Source of the DNA: Neocallimastix lanati (nom. inval.)
Lineage: Eukaryota; Neocallimastigomycota; Neocallimastigomycetes; Neocallimastigales; Neocallimastigaceae
Reading direction: 5' to 3'
DNA length: 64,000 nucleotides
NCBI GenBank assembly: GCA_016946835.1
Contig: JACVTC010000017.1
Span: 207,001-271,000, forward strand
Part shown: piece after piece, positions 11,901-34,855 of the stretch
Layout of the letters: each line of letters begins with the position of its first letter
Numbering within the stretch: the first letter of the stretch is position 1
Position numbers and translations under genes: made by a program
The notes under the pieces: model-generated
Databases searched by the model: none
Told to the model about the DNA's origin: nothing
The model's input: the letters and a program-made list of their open reading frames with translations, nothing else

Positions 11901-14900
11901 CGTCACCAGTATATGGTGTTTTGCTGTTAACATAGAAAATTCTAGGAACTAATAATTTTATCATTTGGATCTTATTATTGACTAATACCCATAAACGGAA
12001 TTCACCAGGCTTTTCACTTTCTGTAACGCTTAAAATTTCCCAATAGTTAGACATTACAACATTAGTTTGTTTTTGGAATAAGGATGATAATGTACCTGAA
12101 TTCAATGAATGGTTATATGATAAACCATTTGATTCTTTTAACTTTCTGCGCTTCATTCTATTAATTCGTTGTCTTTTCCATTTTTTTTTCATATATTCGA
12201 GCCAAGCTCCATAATCAGTTTCCATATTTGGCATCTCACCTAAATCTTCCATTTTATCGTCTATTTCGTCATCTAATGTCATATTATCATCATTTTCTTC
12301 ATCCGATTTTCTTTTTTTTTTTGAAATTATTTTTTTATTAACAACAGGTATATATTTTGCTTTGCGACCATTGGCATCAGTATTTTCATCAATAATCATA
12401 TCTTCCATATCACCAATTAAATCTGTTTGGTATTTTAATGGTTCTTCATTCATATCAGAACTATTGGAATCACCATTGTTCATTATTTCTTTATTTCCAT
12501 TAACTTTTGGTTTAACGTGAAACATATCGGTAATATGATATTGCTTTAATTTATCATCTCTGGATACTAATCTTTTAAAAAGCCATTCTGGATAATGAAT
12601 ACGTGGAACTGGATTACGAACTTTTTGCATTGCTGCTGGAATTGTTATTAATTTTTGAATAACAGATCCAAATCTTTCTAAATAATATTGCCAATCTAAA
12701 ATTGATCTGATATCAAAATCCTGAAGATTACTATCTTTTAACCAACGTCTTAAGAAATATTTTTTCACACTTGGTTCGGCCTGGAAAATAGCAACTGGAA
12801 TTGCTCTTTCACTAACAGCATAACCGGCCGGCTTTGCAGAAATGATAAATTTACAAGCTAACCCTTTATCTTTTACCATTTGATCACCAAGAAATTCGGC
12901 TAAACGTTTAGCTGTACTAATAGAAGTAGATTTTTGATTACCATATTCTTCTAATGATTTACTCATACTTCTATTTTCGGAAATTAATTCAAACAATTCT
13001 TCATCACCAACATCTTTGCCTTTACTGAATAATAAATCAAGCCACTGATCTGCAACTTTAGCAACAGAGGCATAACATTCTTCTAATGTATTTCCTTTCA
13101 AAAAATTACTAAAAAGAGACTTTTGAAAAATTTTAATTAACTTTAATTCTCCACGTCTTTTTACTTCAAATCCCTTTAATTCAGCTAATGAACCATTCGG
13201 ATTAAATACTGCATAACGTTTCTTCAATAATTTATCTTCTTGTGTTGAAGAAGGTAAAATCATAGCATAATATGGACCATCAACTTCAAAGAAAATACTA
13301 TTTTCACTTGATACTTTATACTCATATGTATTTTCATTGATCAACGTTTGATATTGATGATTAGTATAATTATCATGAACTAAATGATTTAACATAACAC
13401 ATGGATAAGATAGATAGTGAACTTTATCATTTTTAAACTTAAAAATATAATTTTCAGGGAACGATTTTGGTAAAATACACCAGATACCATCAGTATCTAA
13501 TTCTAATGGTCTTCCAATTCTTTCAACAAGCTGTCTAGCCATTTGAATAATATGTGAACCTGTATAACATACAACACCTGCCATTTCCATAGAATACCAT
13601 CTAGAACCTTTTCTCATAACATAACCATAGAAAGAATTCAAAATACATTTATGAGCTAATTGAAGTGAATCATATAAAACAACCATTTTTTTTGCTTTTT
13701 CGATTTCAGTATTATTTCCACTTTTAACTGCAGCTGATAAAGTTCTCTTAGCTTTTTTTAGTAAACCCTTGTATTCATAACGACGATCACGAAAGTTCCT
13801 TACAGTATTAACATAAAATGGATGTTCACGTTGACAGACAATAGATTCACGTTCAACCAATTTAGTTTCTTTTTTTCTTTTATATACTTTTTGACAGTAA
13901 TCACCAAGACGCTTATGTATTAAAGTTGCTTGTTCTGATGAACTTAATTGTGTGAAATCTCTTTGTTCTCCACCTTTGACTTTTGGTGGGAACTTTTCTG
14001 TCATAAGTTGAGATTTTATCATATTAAACTCTGCTCTTGTACCTGGATAACATTCACCACGCCAACACCACTGCATTTTTCTTTGACAATTTGAACCACT
14101 TTGATTAAAATCGCAAGAGGCACAGTCTTTTTCTGTAACGAGTGCATCAGGCTGTAGACGGTTAGTTAAAATAATGTTTGGATACATAGCACCAACATCT
14201 AAATGATAAATTAAAGGTGTTTCCTTTCTTATAGGGTTCTTTTTTAAGTTTATTAATTTATTATAAATATCTTCACGGATCTATAATAATTTTTTTTTTT
14301 TTTTTTTTTTTTTTAAATAATAAATCTATTAAAAATCAATTCTATCATCAAATATTTATTAAAATTTATTATAATAATTTAATATTATTCCTACTTCTTC
14401 TAAATTTAAAACATCATCCATAGATTGTTTTCCTTCTACTTCAATACTAAATTTTAAAGCTTTATCTAATTCATTAAGTAACTATAAAATATAGAATATT
14501 AATGTAAATATTAGTAAATTTAAAAATTATCTTTTAATTTTTTTAATTTTATTATTATTTTTTCATTTTTTTTAATAAAATAAATTTAATAATATATAAT
14601 TATATAATAAAATAATAGAAGGGAATAAATAATACTTTATCAATTGCAGTGGTATCTAAATTGAAATCAGTTGGTAAATCACTTCTGAATACACCTGCTT
14701 CTAAGGCTTCTACGTGACCACCAACATATGTTTCTGTATCAAGTAAATGTCCTTCATACATTTTAATATCTTGATCAACGTGCTTATTAGGCATAATTAC
14801 ACCAGCTAAATAAGCTTGTACCATAAGTAATGATTCACATAATGTACCTGAACCTTTTCTCAAAACTTCATCAGGACATAAAGGAATAATATTACAAAGT

Positions 14901-16672
14901 GAAAAAATAAATGGATGAACATATTTCATATACAAATAATAAGTTGCTACTGCATCAGATACAGAATATTGTGATAATGTTTGTGGTTGTTCGATAGCAA
15001 ATCTTTAAAATTTAAATAACATTAAATTGATTAATTTTTTGTTATCTTTTGTATATATATAAAGATTATAATGTTATGTACATATATTACCTTGTCATAT
15101 CTTCTGGATCAATTTCCATTGGATTATAACCCAATTTTGCTGTTGTAACAGCCTGATTTTATTTTATTATTAATTTATGTAATAATATTATCATTTAAGT
15201 AGAAAAATAAATACATTTTAAGTAAAGTTTATTATTTTATAAATTATAATTTTAAGCTAATTACCTTTAAACCATGACTACCAACAGGTAGATAACTATC
15301 ACGTTTAACCCAACATAAACAATCCATATGAACAGCATAAGATGATCTATAACAACCAACACTTTCATCTTTATAAAAACCTATTTCCTTTTTATTATTT
15401 ATTTAAATATCATTATTAATAAAATTATAATTTTTTATTCATAATAATATTATTTACAGAAATTAATAATATTTTAGATTGATACTTACTTTATACATAT
15501 CTATTCCATTGTGTTTTGCTCTTGCTTCAATAAATGGCCAATCAAAATTATCACCATTATAAGTTACAAATACTGAAGGTTTAACTTCAATAATGTGTTC
15601 AAAAAATCTATTTAATAATGCAGCCTATATTTTAATAATATAGAGTTTAATAAAAATTACATAATTTTTTTTGAATTTTTTTAGTATTTTATTAATTTTA
15701 AATCTTACTTCATCTTTTTCATTAAAAATGATAAATGGACCTTCATATTCGGGTTTTGGGGTATATTCGAAATCAAGAATATCTTCAGATACAATTTCTC
15801 TATTAGTAATAAGGAAACCCTATAAAAACATTTATATTGATATATTATTAATATATATTTATTTATTTATTTAAAAGTTCTATTATTTAATTATAATTTT
15901 ATTACTTACTTGTCCATCAATCATATATGAAATCATCATTACTAAATCAACTGATGAATCCGGAAATTTTAATGGTGATTTAGTTGTTTCAATATCATAT
16001 GCAAGAACAACAGGTTCTGCTGGTAAAACCATATCAGTATTTGGGGTAATTGTTACTTGGTTGAATTCTGCTTTAACAGTATACCAACAACCAACACGAA
16101 AATCTTATATAATATTACATTTATGTTAATATTTAGTTTATTCAAAACTAAAAAATAAGAAAAAAAAAATTAGTTTAATATATAATTTAACGTACTATTA
16201 TCTATAGCAACACGGATATAATATGGAACATCATATTCTCGAATATCAATGATATTACTGACTACATCATTTGTATTTTTTGAGTTTATATTTAATTCAT
16301 CATCATTATCACTATTAATATAATACAATATTTAGTAATAATTATAATTGAATAAAATATTTTAATTTAATAAATTAATTATGTTCAATGAAAATTTACA
16401 AAATTTACATTTTTATTTCAGAATAAGCATTGGTTAATTCCATATTTTTTTTATTTCTTGTCACAACTTGTAATATATATTTCCTTACAGTTAATAAATC
16501 TTTTACATTTCTAAATTTTAATTGAACAACAGTTCTCATTACTCCACGAAGATGATTTGGCTTATTAATTCATTTTTATATAAATGTATAATTTATTTTT
16601 TTTATTTTTTATTTTTTATTTTTATTTTGTTTTATATTAATTAAATAATAAATTTAAAAAATATTATAACTA

Positions 16673-16707
<35 letters not shown>

Positions 16708-17576
16708 TACCATATCCAAATCATCTTTTTCAATTCTTTCAATTCTCGAGATTAAGTTTTCATATCTTTTTTTTAAAAACTCTTCTACTTCGAATTCGGT
16801 ATTGTTTTTACACATAATATAGAAATAAGGTTCATAAAGTACTGTCGTTTTAAAAGTTTGACCGTCTTCCTCTAAAAAGAATAAATCAACACCTGCTTTT
16901 CCAGAAGGCCAATCACTACTTTTAACTAAAGTCTGTATAAAATAAAAGTTATTATAAAGAAAAAATTATAAATTTTTAAATTAATTTTTCAATTCGAATA
17001 TGTATTTGAAATCTAAATTAAAAATTATTGTAACAATTAATCTTTTTTTTTTTTTTATATTATAATTATTTTAATTCACTATATTTATTTAATTTGCTTT
17101 AGTTTATACATTTTTATTTTTTTATTCTTTATTTTATTTTTAATTCATTTTATATCATATTATTTTTATTTCTTCGTCTTATCAATACTTATTAATTATT
17201 TTTTTTTTAAATATTAAATTTTAAAATTTAAATTTCAATAACTAAAAATTTAAATTTTAGAATAATAATTAAAAATACTATAGATTTTTCTATATATAAA
17301 ATATATTTTTATTCTTACAGGTTGAATATTAGTCATCCACCCAATTTTTTCTGGTCCTTCAATATATTTAGTTCTTCCTAATTTCTCATCAATTTCATCT
17401 TTAATTCTAATTTCTTCAAATCTCTTTTCTAATAATGATAAATCTTCAGTCCTTACAACTTTTTCTCTTGCATTTTTTCCATTAATATTAGATCTTTTTC
17501 TTTTCCAAGAACCATTGTATTTAAAACCTTTTCCCGTTGTACTTCCAAATTCATTTCTTCTTCTTCTATTCATCAT
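8998..17576 (-). CDS. POL2: DNA polymerase epsilon catalytic subunit
   Basis: Complete B-family leading-strand replicative polymerase, 2369 residues. Twelve exons: 17576-17319, 16932-16711, 16560-16409, 16311-16196, 16103-15910, 15819-15709, 15624-15490, 15387-15265, 15152-15091, 15002-14636, 14481-14395 and 14280-8998. The 3'-5' exonuclease motifs are intact: AYDIETTK (Exo I), [12 protein letters not shown] (Exo II) and [15 protein letters not shown] (Exo III). Polymerase motif A is [19 protein letters not shown], motif B region [18 protein letters not shown], motif [11 protein letters not shown]. The Cys cluster CASCDF..CQRK..CWRGEC matches the epsilon-specific iron-sulphur (CysX) site. A charged Lys/Asp/Glu linker precedes the inactive C-terminal polymerase-like half, which ends in two zinc modules (CEYCNYC..C; CPEC..CKKC..CHCG). 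Length is close to yeast Pol2. Two tandem ATGs open the frame. It is transcribed divergently from the Gyp7 gene. Confidence 0.97.
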
Positions 17577-18283
17577 ATTAATTTAAATAATTTTATTTTT
17601 AAAAAAGTATAATAAATAATAAAGAAGTATATTCATTAAAATACTTTCATAAAATTTTTTATTATTAATATCTTTTTAGTAATGTAAAATTTTTAATTTT
17701 TTTTAATTATATTAAATCTTATTAAAATTTGACATTATAAATGATTTTCAATATATCACATGATTTTCAGTTGTCTTCAACTTTTTTTTTTTGTAAAATT
17801 TATTTATCTGCTTTTTGTAAATTTTTATTAAATTATATAAATATTTTTCATTTAATTTAAATATTTTAATTTGATAAAATATATTTAATTTTCTTTTTAA
17901 TAACAATAATTAAAATTATTGTTATTATGAAAAAAGTATTTTCAACATAATTGATTTATGAATAATTAATACTAGAAATTTTCAACTTGTTTATTTATAT
18001 TTATGTTTTTTTTTCTATCTTATATTAAAATTTAATATATTAACAATAAATATAATGACAAATAAAAATGAATATTTATTGAACAATATTTTAAAATATA
18101 AATATAAATAAAAACAATAATAAATTTAAAAATTATAATTATTAATTTTTATTAATTAATCAGAAGCAAGCTGAAAGTCATTATAAATATTAATATTTTA
18201 AATAGTCTGTTTATTTTATTTTATTATATTTTATTTTATTATTATTATTTTTTTTATAAAAAAGCCATTTTAGTTTATTAATA
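17577..18283. promoter_or_regulatory. Bidirectional spacer between POL2 and the Rab-GAP gene
   Basis: A 707-bp AT-rich gap between two divergent start codons. It must hold both promoters. I see no recognisable element beyond general A/T richness. Confidence 0.4.
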
Positions 18284-23386
<5,103 letters not shown>

Positions 23387-24026
23387 AATCAAAATCAAAA
23401 TTAAAATCAAAATTAAAATCAAAATTAAAATCAAAATCGAAATTAAAATAATTCCTAAGTAACAAAATAAATAATAAATAACAAATTCTAATAATAAAAA
23501 TAAAATTTAAAAAAAAAAAAAAATAAAAGAAAAAAAAAATTTTTTTTTTTAAATTTAATATTATTCTATTATGATAGCAAAATTGAAAAGAATAAATTTA
23601 TGAAAATTATATTACATGTCATTTTATTTTTAATTTTATTTTAATTATTATATAATTGTTAATAATAATGGATATTTAATATATTTATTTATAAATAAAA
23701 TAAATAAATAAAATATATCTAATATATATATATATTTTTCTAGCTTTGTTATTAATATATATATTATTTTTATTTTTATTTTATAATTTGTTATTTAAAA
23801 TTTTTTAAAATCTGGGTATATAAATAATTTTTTGTTTACTTAAAAAGCAAGGGTATGAATTTGTTTTTCAATATTTGAGATCTTATTCTATATTAAATTA
23901 TCCCATAATGTATATATAATACAATATAATATAATATAATATTAATATATAATAATAATATTAATAAATTTTGGTTAATGACATTATATAGAATTTAATA
24001 TTTAAATTTAAATTATAATGAATTTA
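23387..24026. other. Convergent 3' spacer with AAAATC tandem motif
   Basis: Spacer between the convergent Rab-GAP and CCDC77 genes. It opens with tandem AAAATCAAAATT-type hexamers at about 23385-23445, directly after the stop codon, followed by A/T tracts. No gene seen. Confidence 0.6.
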
Positions 24027-27069
<3,043 letters not shown>

Positions 27070-27719
27070 TTTTTTTTAAAAAATATTATAATGTATAAAA
27101 ATTTATTATTATTCTTTTTATTATATATATTATTATTATTCTATTTTTTATAAAAAAGGGAAAAAAATAAATTAAAAATCAATTAATTTAAATATATGTT
27201 AAAAAATTTGTTTATAAATATTAAGGATTTAATAATTCTTTTTTAATAATTATTAAAGTTTATAAAATTTTTTCGCAGCATTTATTATTATTATTATTAT
27301 TATTATTTTTAATAAATTTAAGTTTCTTTTACAGTTAATATATTATTTTCAAACTTATAAATTATTATTTTATAAAGTTTTAAATATTGATATTACAAAA
27401 ACTAATAATAATTGAAATAATAATAATAAATAAATCAATAAATTAATAAAGTCAATAAATAAATATAGTAAAATATTCTTTTAATTTTAATTTTAATTTT
27501 TACTTTTATTTTTATTTTTATTTTTATTTTACTTTTATTTTTTACTTTTATTTTTTATTTTTATTTTTTATTTTTACTTTTATTTTTATTTTTTATTTTT
27601 ATTCGTTATTTTAATATTTTAATTAATCTTTTTTAATTATTAATAATTATTTTTGCAATTTTTTTTTATTTAAGTTTTTTTTTTTTTTTTTTTTTTGATG
27701 TTATTTCTGCTCAATAATT
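27070..27719. other. Spacer between CCDC77 and severin-like genes
   Basis: Contains the CCDC77 promoter side and the severin-like 3' flank. A tandem pattern of TTTTTA/CTTTTATTTTTA units lies at about 27480-27605. No gene seen. Confidence 0.6.
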
Positions 27720-30446
27720 TTAGTTGAAGTAAGACTTAAATTCATTGGTTTCATTTCCTTCAACAATTCTAGTAATTGGAATATTAGAGGCCTTGCTAGT
27801 TTTCTTTACGTAATCCTAAAATTTGTTAAAATTAAATATTATTAATAATAGTAAAATTTATAATAACACATAATTTTTGGGCTATATATTAATACTTACC
27901 ATAGCATATTTGAATGCATTGGTCTTTTCATTAACGTTAGATTTGTTACCAATCCAAATGAAAACTAATTATTCATACATTAATTATAAATTATAAATTA
28001 TTTTATATTCAAAAATAAAAATAAAAATAAAAATAATAATTAAAATAAAAATAATAAAAAATATAATAAAATAGTAATTAAAATAAATAAATAAATAAAA
28101 TAAATAAATATTAAACCTTCAGTTGGAACATCAATAATAAAGACATCATTAGTATCTAACATAGATAAACTAATATCATTTTTAGCTTCTTCTTTGAATT
28201 CTATAGTTCCAGAATTGTCGGTAAGTCTTTTTAATATTTATATAATAATATTATTAATATAAATACTATACATTCATCATACTATTATTTATTTAAGTTA
28301 TATACCTTAAAAGAATCTTATCACCAGCAACATTCTATTAATATATAATATTTATTAATTATTCATTTTTCGATATATTCATTTTTTATTTAAAAATAAT
28401 ATCTATTATTATGTAAATACATACTTTTTTTGTTCTGTAAACAGATGGTTCGTCTTTAATAGTGGTTTTTCCACCAAGAGCTTCCCAAAATGGTGTAGCA
28501 TCACTATCATCTTGGTCTATTAAATAAATAAATTCATATTATTTATTCATTTATTAATATTAATATAAATTATAAATGGTAAATATGTATATATTCATTT
28601 ATGAACAATTAATAAATATTACTATTATTATTTACCAAAAGTTTTAATAGTTGGCTTTCCACTACGTTCACTATCTAAGGCAGATGTAAACTCCATGGCT
28701 TTGTGTTTTTCAATACCGGAGGCCTTACTACCATTCCATTGATAAATATTAAGACCTAAATCTAAAACAAAGACATCACCGGTATTAAGAGAACTGGTAG
28801 AAAGTGGAACAGAAGTGCATGTTAAAGTTTTACCAACAGATTTAATATGAAAGAGTTGTGGCTTGTATTCAACAGGTTTAACAATGTTGAAACCACTATC
28901 AGCACCACCATTCATAATGACTAATTGCTTGAAGTAAGAAATAAAAATTTCTGATTCATAACCTTGAATCTAATAAATTTATAATTATTAATCATTATTA
29001 ATCATTATTAATCATTATTAATTAAATATAAATATAAATATAAATATAAATATAAATATAAATATAAATATAAATATAAATATAAATATAAATATAAATA
29101 TAAATATAAATATAAATATATTTTTAATAAAATTATCATAAGTTTCTTTTATTTTAAATATTTACTTCACGGTATTCAACTGGACCAGTACCTAAGTCTG
29201 TTATTATTTGAATTTTAAGAAATTAATATTATTTTGAAGAAAAGATTTATTAAATTTATTATACAATAATAATTAATAATTATGAAACAAATAAACAAAC
29301 AAAAATTATAATAATAATTATAATCAAAATAAAAATAAAAGATAAAAATATTACAGTTATCAAGTTCAACAGTCTTGTAAGCTGCTGTACCAGCTTCATC
29401 CTTAAAAAAATTTTATATTACATTTTTGAATTTTATATTTGAACCATTAACTTCAGTATTACTCGTTAAAAAATTTTTTTAAATTATTACATATTATTAA
29501 TAACATACCTGAGAAGTATTGTTACCAAGCCAGAAATGAATATTATGTTTTAAGGCTTTAGTTTCTGGATTAGTATAAGTCTATAGTTTAAAAAAAAATT
29601 ATATTAATTAAAATATTTTTTCATTATTTTATAAATATTATTTATAACCCACGTATAAAACAATGTATGAATCACCTATTGAAATATAAGATTAAAATTA
29701 ACAATTAATGTTACAATAATAAATAAAATGAATGATAAATTATATATGCAATAAATACCACTGTAGAATTTGCCATAGTCTTTTTCTGGCCATGGAACAA
29801 CCTTGAAATTTACAACTCTCCAAATTTTAAGACCTCTAAATTATAAGACATGTATTTTAATTATTAAAATTATATTTGATTTTAGTTTTTTTACCCTTAT
29901 CATAAATAATGTTTAAATCTATTCATTTTATTCATTATTTATAATTACGGTTGAGAGCCAGCATCTCCCCATTCCTCTTTTATTTGGTCACTATCAAGAT
30001 TTAATTTTTCTAACTAGGTTATTTTTATAAATAATACAATTAATAAAACAATATCAGTTTTTAAAAAGAAATATAATAATATTTATTAATAATACATTAT
30101 ATAAGTATTATATATGTATATATTATATAGGGAAAAAATATTAAAAAAAAATAAAATAGATTTAAAAAATAATTTTTATTAAGTAAAAAATAAAATGGAT
30201 GATAAATTTATTAAATTTATTATAATTTTTTTAATACATACATAAGCGGATAAATCAAGTTCATCAATGTCTTTTTATATTAATTAATAAAATAATTTCA
30301 AAATGATAATTAATTTTAATTAGTAAATAAAAATATATACAAAACGATAATAAATAATGAATAAAAATTATAATTTATTGTTTCAATGTAAATATATAAA
30401 TAAATAATGTCATTGCATTTTTACTTAAAATCTTTGCCATAGACAT
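27720..30446 (-). CDS. Severin/fragmin-like actin-severing protein (three gelsolin repeats)
   Basis: A 363-residue protein, the length of Dictyostelium severin. It would sever and cap actin filaments in response to calcium. Fourteen exons: 30446-30425, 30270-30242, 30013-29949, 29835-29759, 29675-29653, 29580-29509, 29400-29355, 29197-29166, 28969-28636, 28516-28425, 28334-28306, 28226-28117, 27964-27900 and 27815-27720. Repeat 1 reads GLKIWRVVNFKVVPWPEKDYG, then GDSYIVLYTY, IHFWLGNNTSQDEAGTAAYK and REIQGYESEIFISYF. Repeat 2 follows with LFHIKSVGKTLTC, DVFVLDLGLNIYQWNG and KHKAMEFTSALDSERSGKP. Repeat 3 has DVFIIDVPTEVFIWIGNK and ends near NEFKSYFN. No villin headpiece. The small 5' exons make this the most finely split gene in the window. 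Confidence 0.93.
29027..29120. repeat. (ATAAAT)n hexamer array in a severin intron
   Basis: About fifteen ATAAAT units in the intron between the exons at 28969 and 29166. Confidence 0.9.
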
Positions 30447-31358
30447 TTTGGATAATTTGTTTATTGAATATATATTTATTAATCAATAAAAATATATTAT
30501 TATTATTTATTTATTTATTTATTTATTTTAATTTTGTTTTATATAAATAAAAAAAAACAAAATATAGTTATTTTTTTTTAAAAGAATAAAAAAAAAAAAG
30601 TAGATTTAATAAAAGTAGATTTAATAAAAGTAGATTTTAATAAAAAAAAAATTTTTTTAATTATTCAAAATTTAATTAAAAATTTTTTTGAGGCAATTAA
30701 AATTAATGAAATAATTTTAAAAAATATATATATAATTAAATTATTTTAAAACAAATTAAAAATTATAATATATATAATTTAATAATTCTATTTATTAATC
30801 AAATTAAATATATTTTTTTATAGATGAACCTTGATATATATTTCTAATATTCATATCAACAATAAAAAATGGTTATTCGTTTGTTTTATGTTTACATAGA
30901 TATTGAGGAATGAGCGATGTCATAAATATATAAATATTTATATTATCTTTATTATATTTATTTTATAATATATAAAAAAAAAATGAAATAAAATAAATAA
31001 ATAAATAAATAATAAATAAATTAATAATAAATAAATAAATTTAAAAGTAATAAATTTAAAAATAATTAAATAGGTATAAAAGTAAATGAATATAAAAACA
31101 AATAAATAAACAAATAAGTATAAAAATAATAAATAATTAAGTAAATATAAAAATAATTAAATAACTAAATAATTATATAAACATTTAACTTTATTATTAA
31201 TATATTATAACAATCTTTTACGAAAGTTTTTCCATTTTAAATTTTTATTTATATTAAATATATAATAAATAACTTATGAATAATGATTGATAATAAATAT
31301 AACTATATTTTAATATTTTATTTTAAAATGAATAAAAAAGTAATAAAAAACTTTAATG

Positions 31359-31400
<42 letters not shown>

Positions 31401-31560
31401 AGATTTAAATTATATTTTATAATTGTTTCCCTTTCTGTATAAAATGAACTCTATTTTCTATTTTATCTAATTATTTCTTTTTCTTTATTAAATATATATC
31501 GATATATATAAATATATATAATTATTTATTTTATGTTAAATTAAATTTGATATTTATTAT
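30447..31560. other. Spacer upstream of severin-like gene
   Basis: Three tandem AGTAGATTTAATAAA units lie at about 30600-30640, then AAAT-type microsatellites and an A tract at about 31360-31398. No gene seen. Confidence 0.5.
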
Positions 31561-33539
31561 TTATTCTTCTTCTTCTTCTTCTTCCTCATTTTCCTCTCCG
31601 TTTTCTTCTTCTTCTTCTTCATTTTTTATTGGTTCAAATTCAATTTTCTTTGCTTCATCAGGAAGTGATGAATAAATTGGTAATGCTACGGATTTATTGG
31701 TCTTAATAGATAGACGTTGAATATTCTTCCATTTTCCTGGAACCTTTTCAACTATATAATTAATTGAATACATAATGTTTTCGGCAATTTCTTCCGGTGT
31801 TTGGTTAGTTAAACCAATTTTTATTGAACTATTTAATATAATATAATATATTTTAATTTTTTTTTTTTCTTTTTATTATTATTTTTTTTTTTTTTATTTT
31901 TTTTTTTTTTTGAAAATTTATAAATTTTGCTAAATATAATGAGTTTACTGTAAGTCTAATTATTACCTGCAACCACCACTATTAACAAAATAATAAGTTG
32001 AATTTAGAGCGTTTGTAATTTCTTTTAATAAACTTCCTTTCTTCATCTTAATTGGAACAGGATTCCTATTAAAAAAAAGAAAATAATATTATTGATATTT
32101 CAAATATATTTTAATATAATAATAATAATAATAATAATAAATAAAATCTTTTTTTTTTTTTTTTACTTTTTCTTTTCATAGAATGATTTACCAATTAATT
32201 TTGGTAATATTGGAATAACACGATCATCAGATAAGAATATATCATATGAATTACAAAGTTGTCTCTTAGCTTCATACGGCTTATACTTTTTCTTTAACTT
32301 GGTAACACCAATAACCTTATTAAATAAAAAGATAAATATACCATTTAATATAAAAGTTTTTATTAATATATATATATATAACAAATTAATATTAAAATTA
32401 TTATAATAAAATAAAATATTGAATAATAAAACATAATAGAAATAATAAAACAAAATTAAATATTAAAAAATAAAAAGTAAAAATCATGTATTAAGACATA
32501 CCTTATTTATACTTGTTATGCCTTGTTCTTTAAGCATTTCTTTATATTCAGATTGTGGATCTTTTGTAATTAAACATACTTCTGTATCTTTATCATAAAT
32601 TGGGTATTTAAGTGGACTATTATTAATATTTTTTTAATCAATACATATTTAAAATTATATAATTATTAAAGATTTATTTATTTTAAATGATTATGCAATG
32701 AAAAAAATATATTTTATACAATTATGATATTATTAATTCTATTCATACATTCTTATTGGCTTAACTTTTGAATTTTCCGGAGGAATTTTAGTTACTAAAA
32801 CAAGCCAAACCGGTGATTCATCTGCAAGTAAGTCATTTTTCTTTGTACTTTCGAAATATTTTAACAAAGCTGAAGTTGCTTTATTGACCTTTATATATAT
32901 ATATATACAACAAATTATTATTTAATATTAAATACATTTTATTTAAATTAATTATAAATTTCTGTAATATATATTAATAATTGATAATGCATTTTAATTT
33001 TGTTTTATTTCATTTTATTTCATTTTTTTTAAAAAAAAAAGGAAACAGTCAAAATTTTTAATATAATTTAAGTATATCACATATATTTTTTTGACTTTTT
33101 TCTTTTTTTTTTTTTTTATGGTAAATTCGAAATTTGGATATAAAAATTTCTCAAATAATTTTTTTATTATTAAAATATTCCTAAATTTTTTATTATAATC
33201 AATTTCATTTAAAGCTTTGGAAATTAATACTTTTTATTATATAATAAAACTGAAAGGATATTTTTATGTTAATGAACCTTTTAAAAAGAAAATTTGATAA
33301 AACTTTCCAAAAATTGAATTAATTTGTCGACTTTATAGATTTTTGAAAACCAAAATTAAAAATAAATTTCTAAAATATTGGACATTATTTTATTTTTTTT
33401 TTTATTATTTTTTTATTTTTTTAATTTTTTATAATTAATATTATAATGATATTTAAAATTTTCATAATTTTGTATAATTTTGTGAACTAAATTTTCATTT
33501 ATTATAAATGATTTCGAATTTCTTTGGTTAAAAATTATT

Positions 33540-33601
<62 letters not shown>

Positions 33602-33739
33602 CCTTCTTCAAAATGAAAAAAAATGAAAAGTATAATTATATCAAAATCTTCGTATGATATTCTGTTTATGGATTAATAAAAAGGAAAATTTTTATTAATT
33701 ATTATTTTTCATATTAACCTGAGCTTCATTAAGTTCCAT
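31561..33739 (-). CDS. Ribosomal-L1-domain ribosome biogenesis protein (Utp30/Cic1 type)
   Basis: A 263-residue protein of the RSL1D1/Cic1/Utp30 family, nucleolar proteins with a ribosomal L1 fold that act in pre-ribosome assembly. Six exons: 33739-33719, 32888-32749, 32616-32502, 32315-32167, 32065-31967 and 31828-31561. Family-like stretches include KATSALLKYFES, WLVLVTKIPPENSKVKPIRI, LCNSYDIFLSDDRVIPILPKLIGKSFYEKKK and NPVPIKMKK. The C-terminal part has SINYIVEKVPGKWKNIQRLSIKT and SVALPIYSSLP. The protein ends in a Glu-rich acidic tail. Its size fits Utp30 better than the longer Cic1, but I cannot separate the two. The first intron (830 bp) is long for this locus and carries a T tract of about 55 nt. 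Confidence 0.85.
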
Positions 33740-33778
33740 TTTTTATTTTAATATAAATAAATTTCTTAAAAAATAAAG

Positions 33779-33811
<33 letters not shown>

Positions 33812-33863
33812 AAAATTTTTTTTTAATTTGATATTTAATAACAAATAAATCTATTATAAATTC

Positions 33864-33900
<37 letters not shown>

Positions 33901-34855
33901 TATTAATTATTTTTGAATATTGTGATTTATAAATAATATTTATATGTTCAATTTAACCAGAGGTAAAATTTACTATAGGTAATACATTTGCATTATATTT
34001 TTTACTCTAGTACATTAAATATTATTGTTAATATAATTAACCAGCCAATCAACAATAAAATTGATAAATATTAATCCTATTACATTTTGAAAATTTTCTT
34101 CTTAACTTCGAATCAAATTATTGATAAAGTATAATTAATACTAATATATTTATTATTTTATAAATCAACAAGGAAAATAAAATTTAAAATTTAAAATTTA
34201 ATTAAACTATAAAATTGCTCTATACAGAATAAGGTTATACTAATGTGGCTTTATGTAAAATATTTGATATTGAAAATGCTTAACAATTATAAATATTTTA
34301 ATAAATATTAATTGTATACTAATTTGAAATTTAATTTACAAAATAGTATCTACAAAAACTATTTAGTTTGCTTTTACTATAATAAATTTATAAATTTATC
34401 TAAATATTTTTTGTTTTTTTTATTTTTTATTTTTTTTTTTTTAATTTTAAAATTAATTTATATAGATTTAATTTTGTTAATAAATGATCGTTTAAAAATT
34501 ACTAAATATTAACAAAAATTAAAATAAAAATTATTACATATAAATATATTAAAATAAGATACAAATAATAACATTTATATATATATATATATTTCAATAT
34601 TATTTTATTTTATTATATTGTTTTAAAAAAAAATTATAAATATATTTTGATTATTAAATAATAATTTATATTTTTAGATATAATTAAAAATATTATTAAA
34701 TTGTAATCATTTAATTTTATATATCATTGCAAATAATAAATTTTATATTTATTTTTTTTTTATAATAATTATTGTTGAGTGCATTTAATTGTAATATGAA
34801 TATATATTTTTATAAATATAAAGAAAAGTAATATGATTCCAAGAATTAAAACATT
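33740..34855. other. Spacer between L1-domain gene and SmE
   Basis: AT-rich with A tracts, TA repeats and no recognisable gene. A 66-codon plus-strand open frame at 34312-34512 is Phe/Ile/Leu-rich and looks like chance. Confidence 0.5.
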
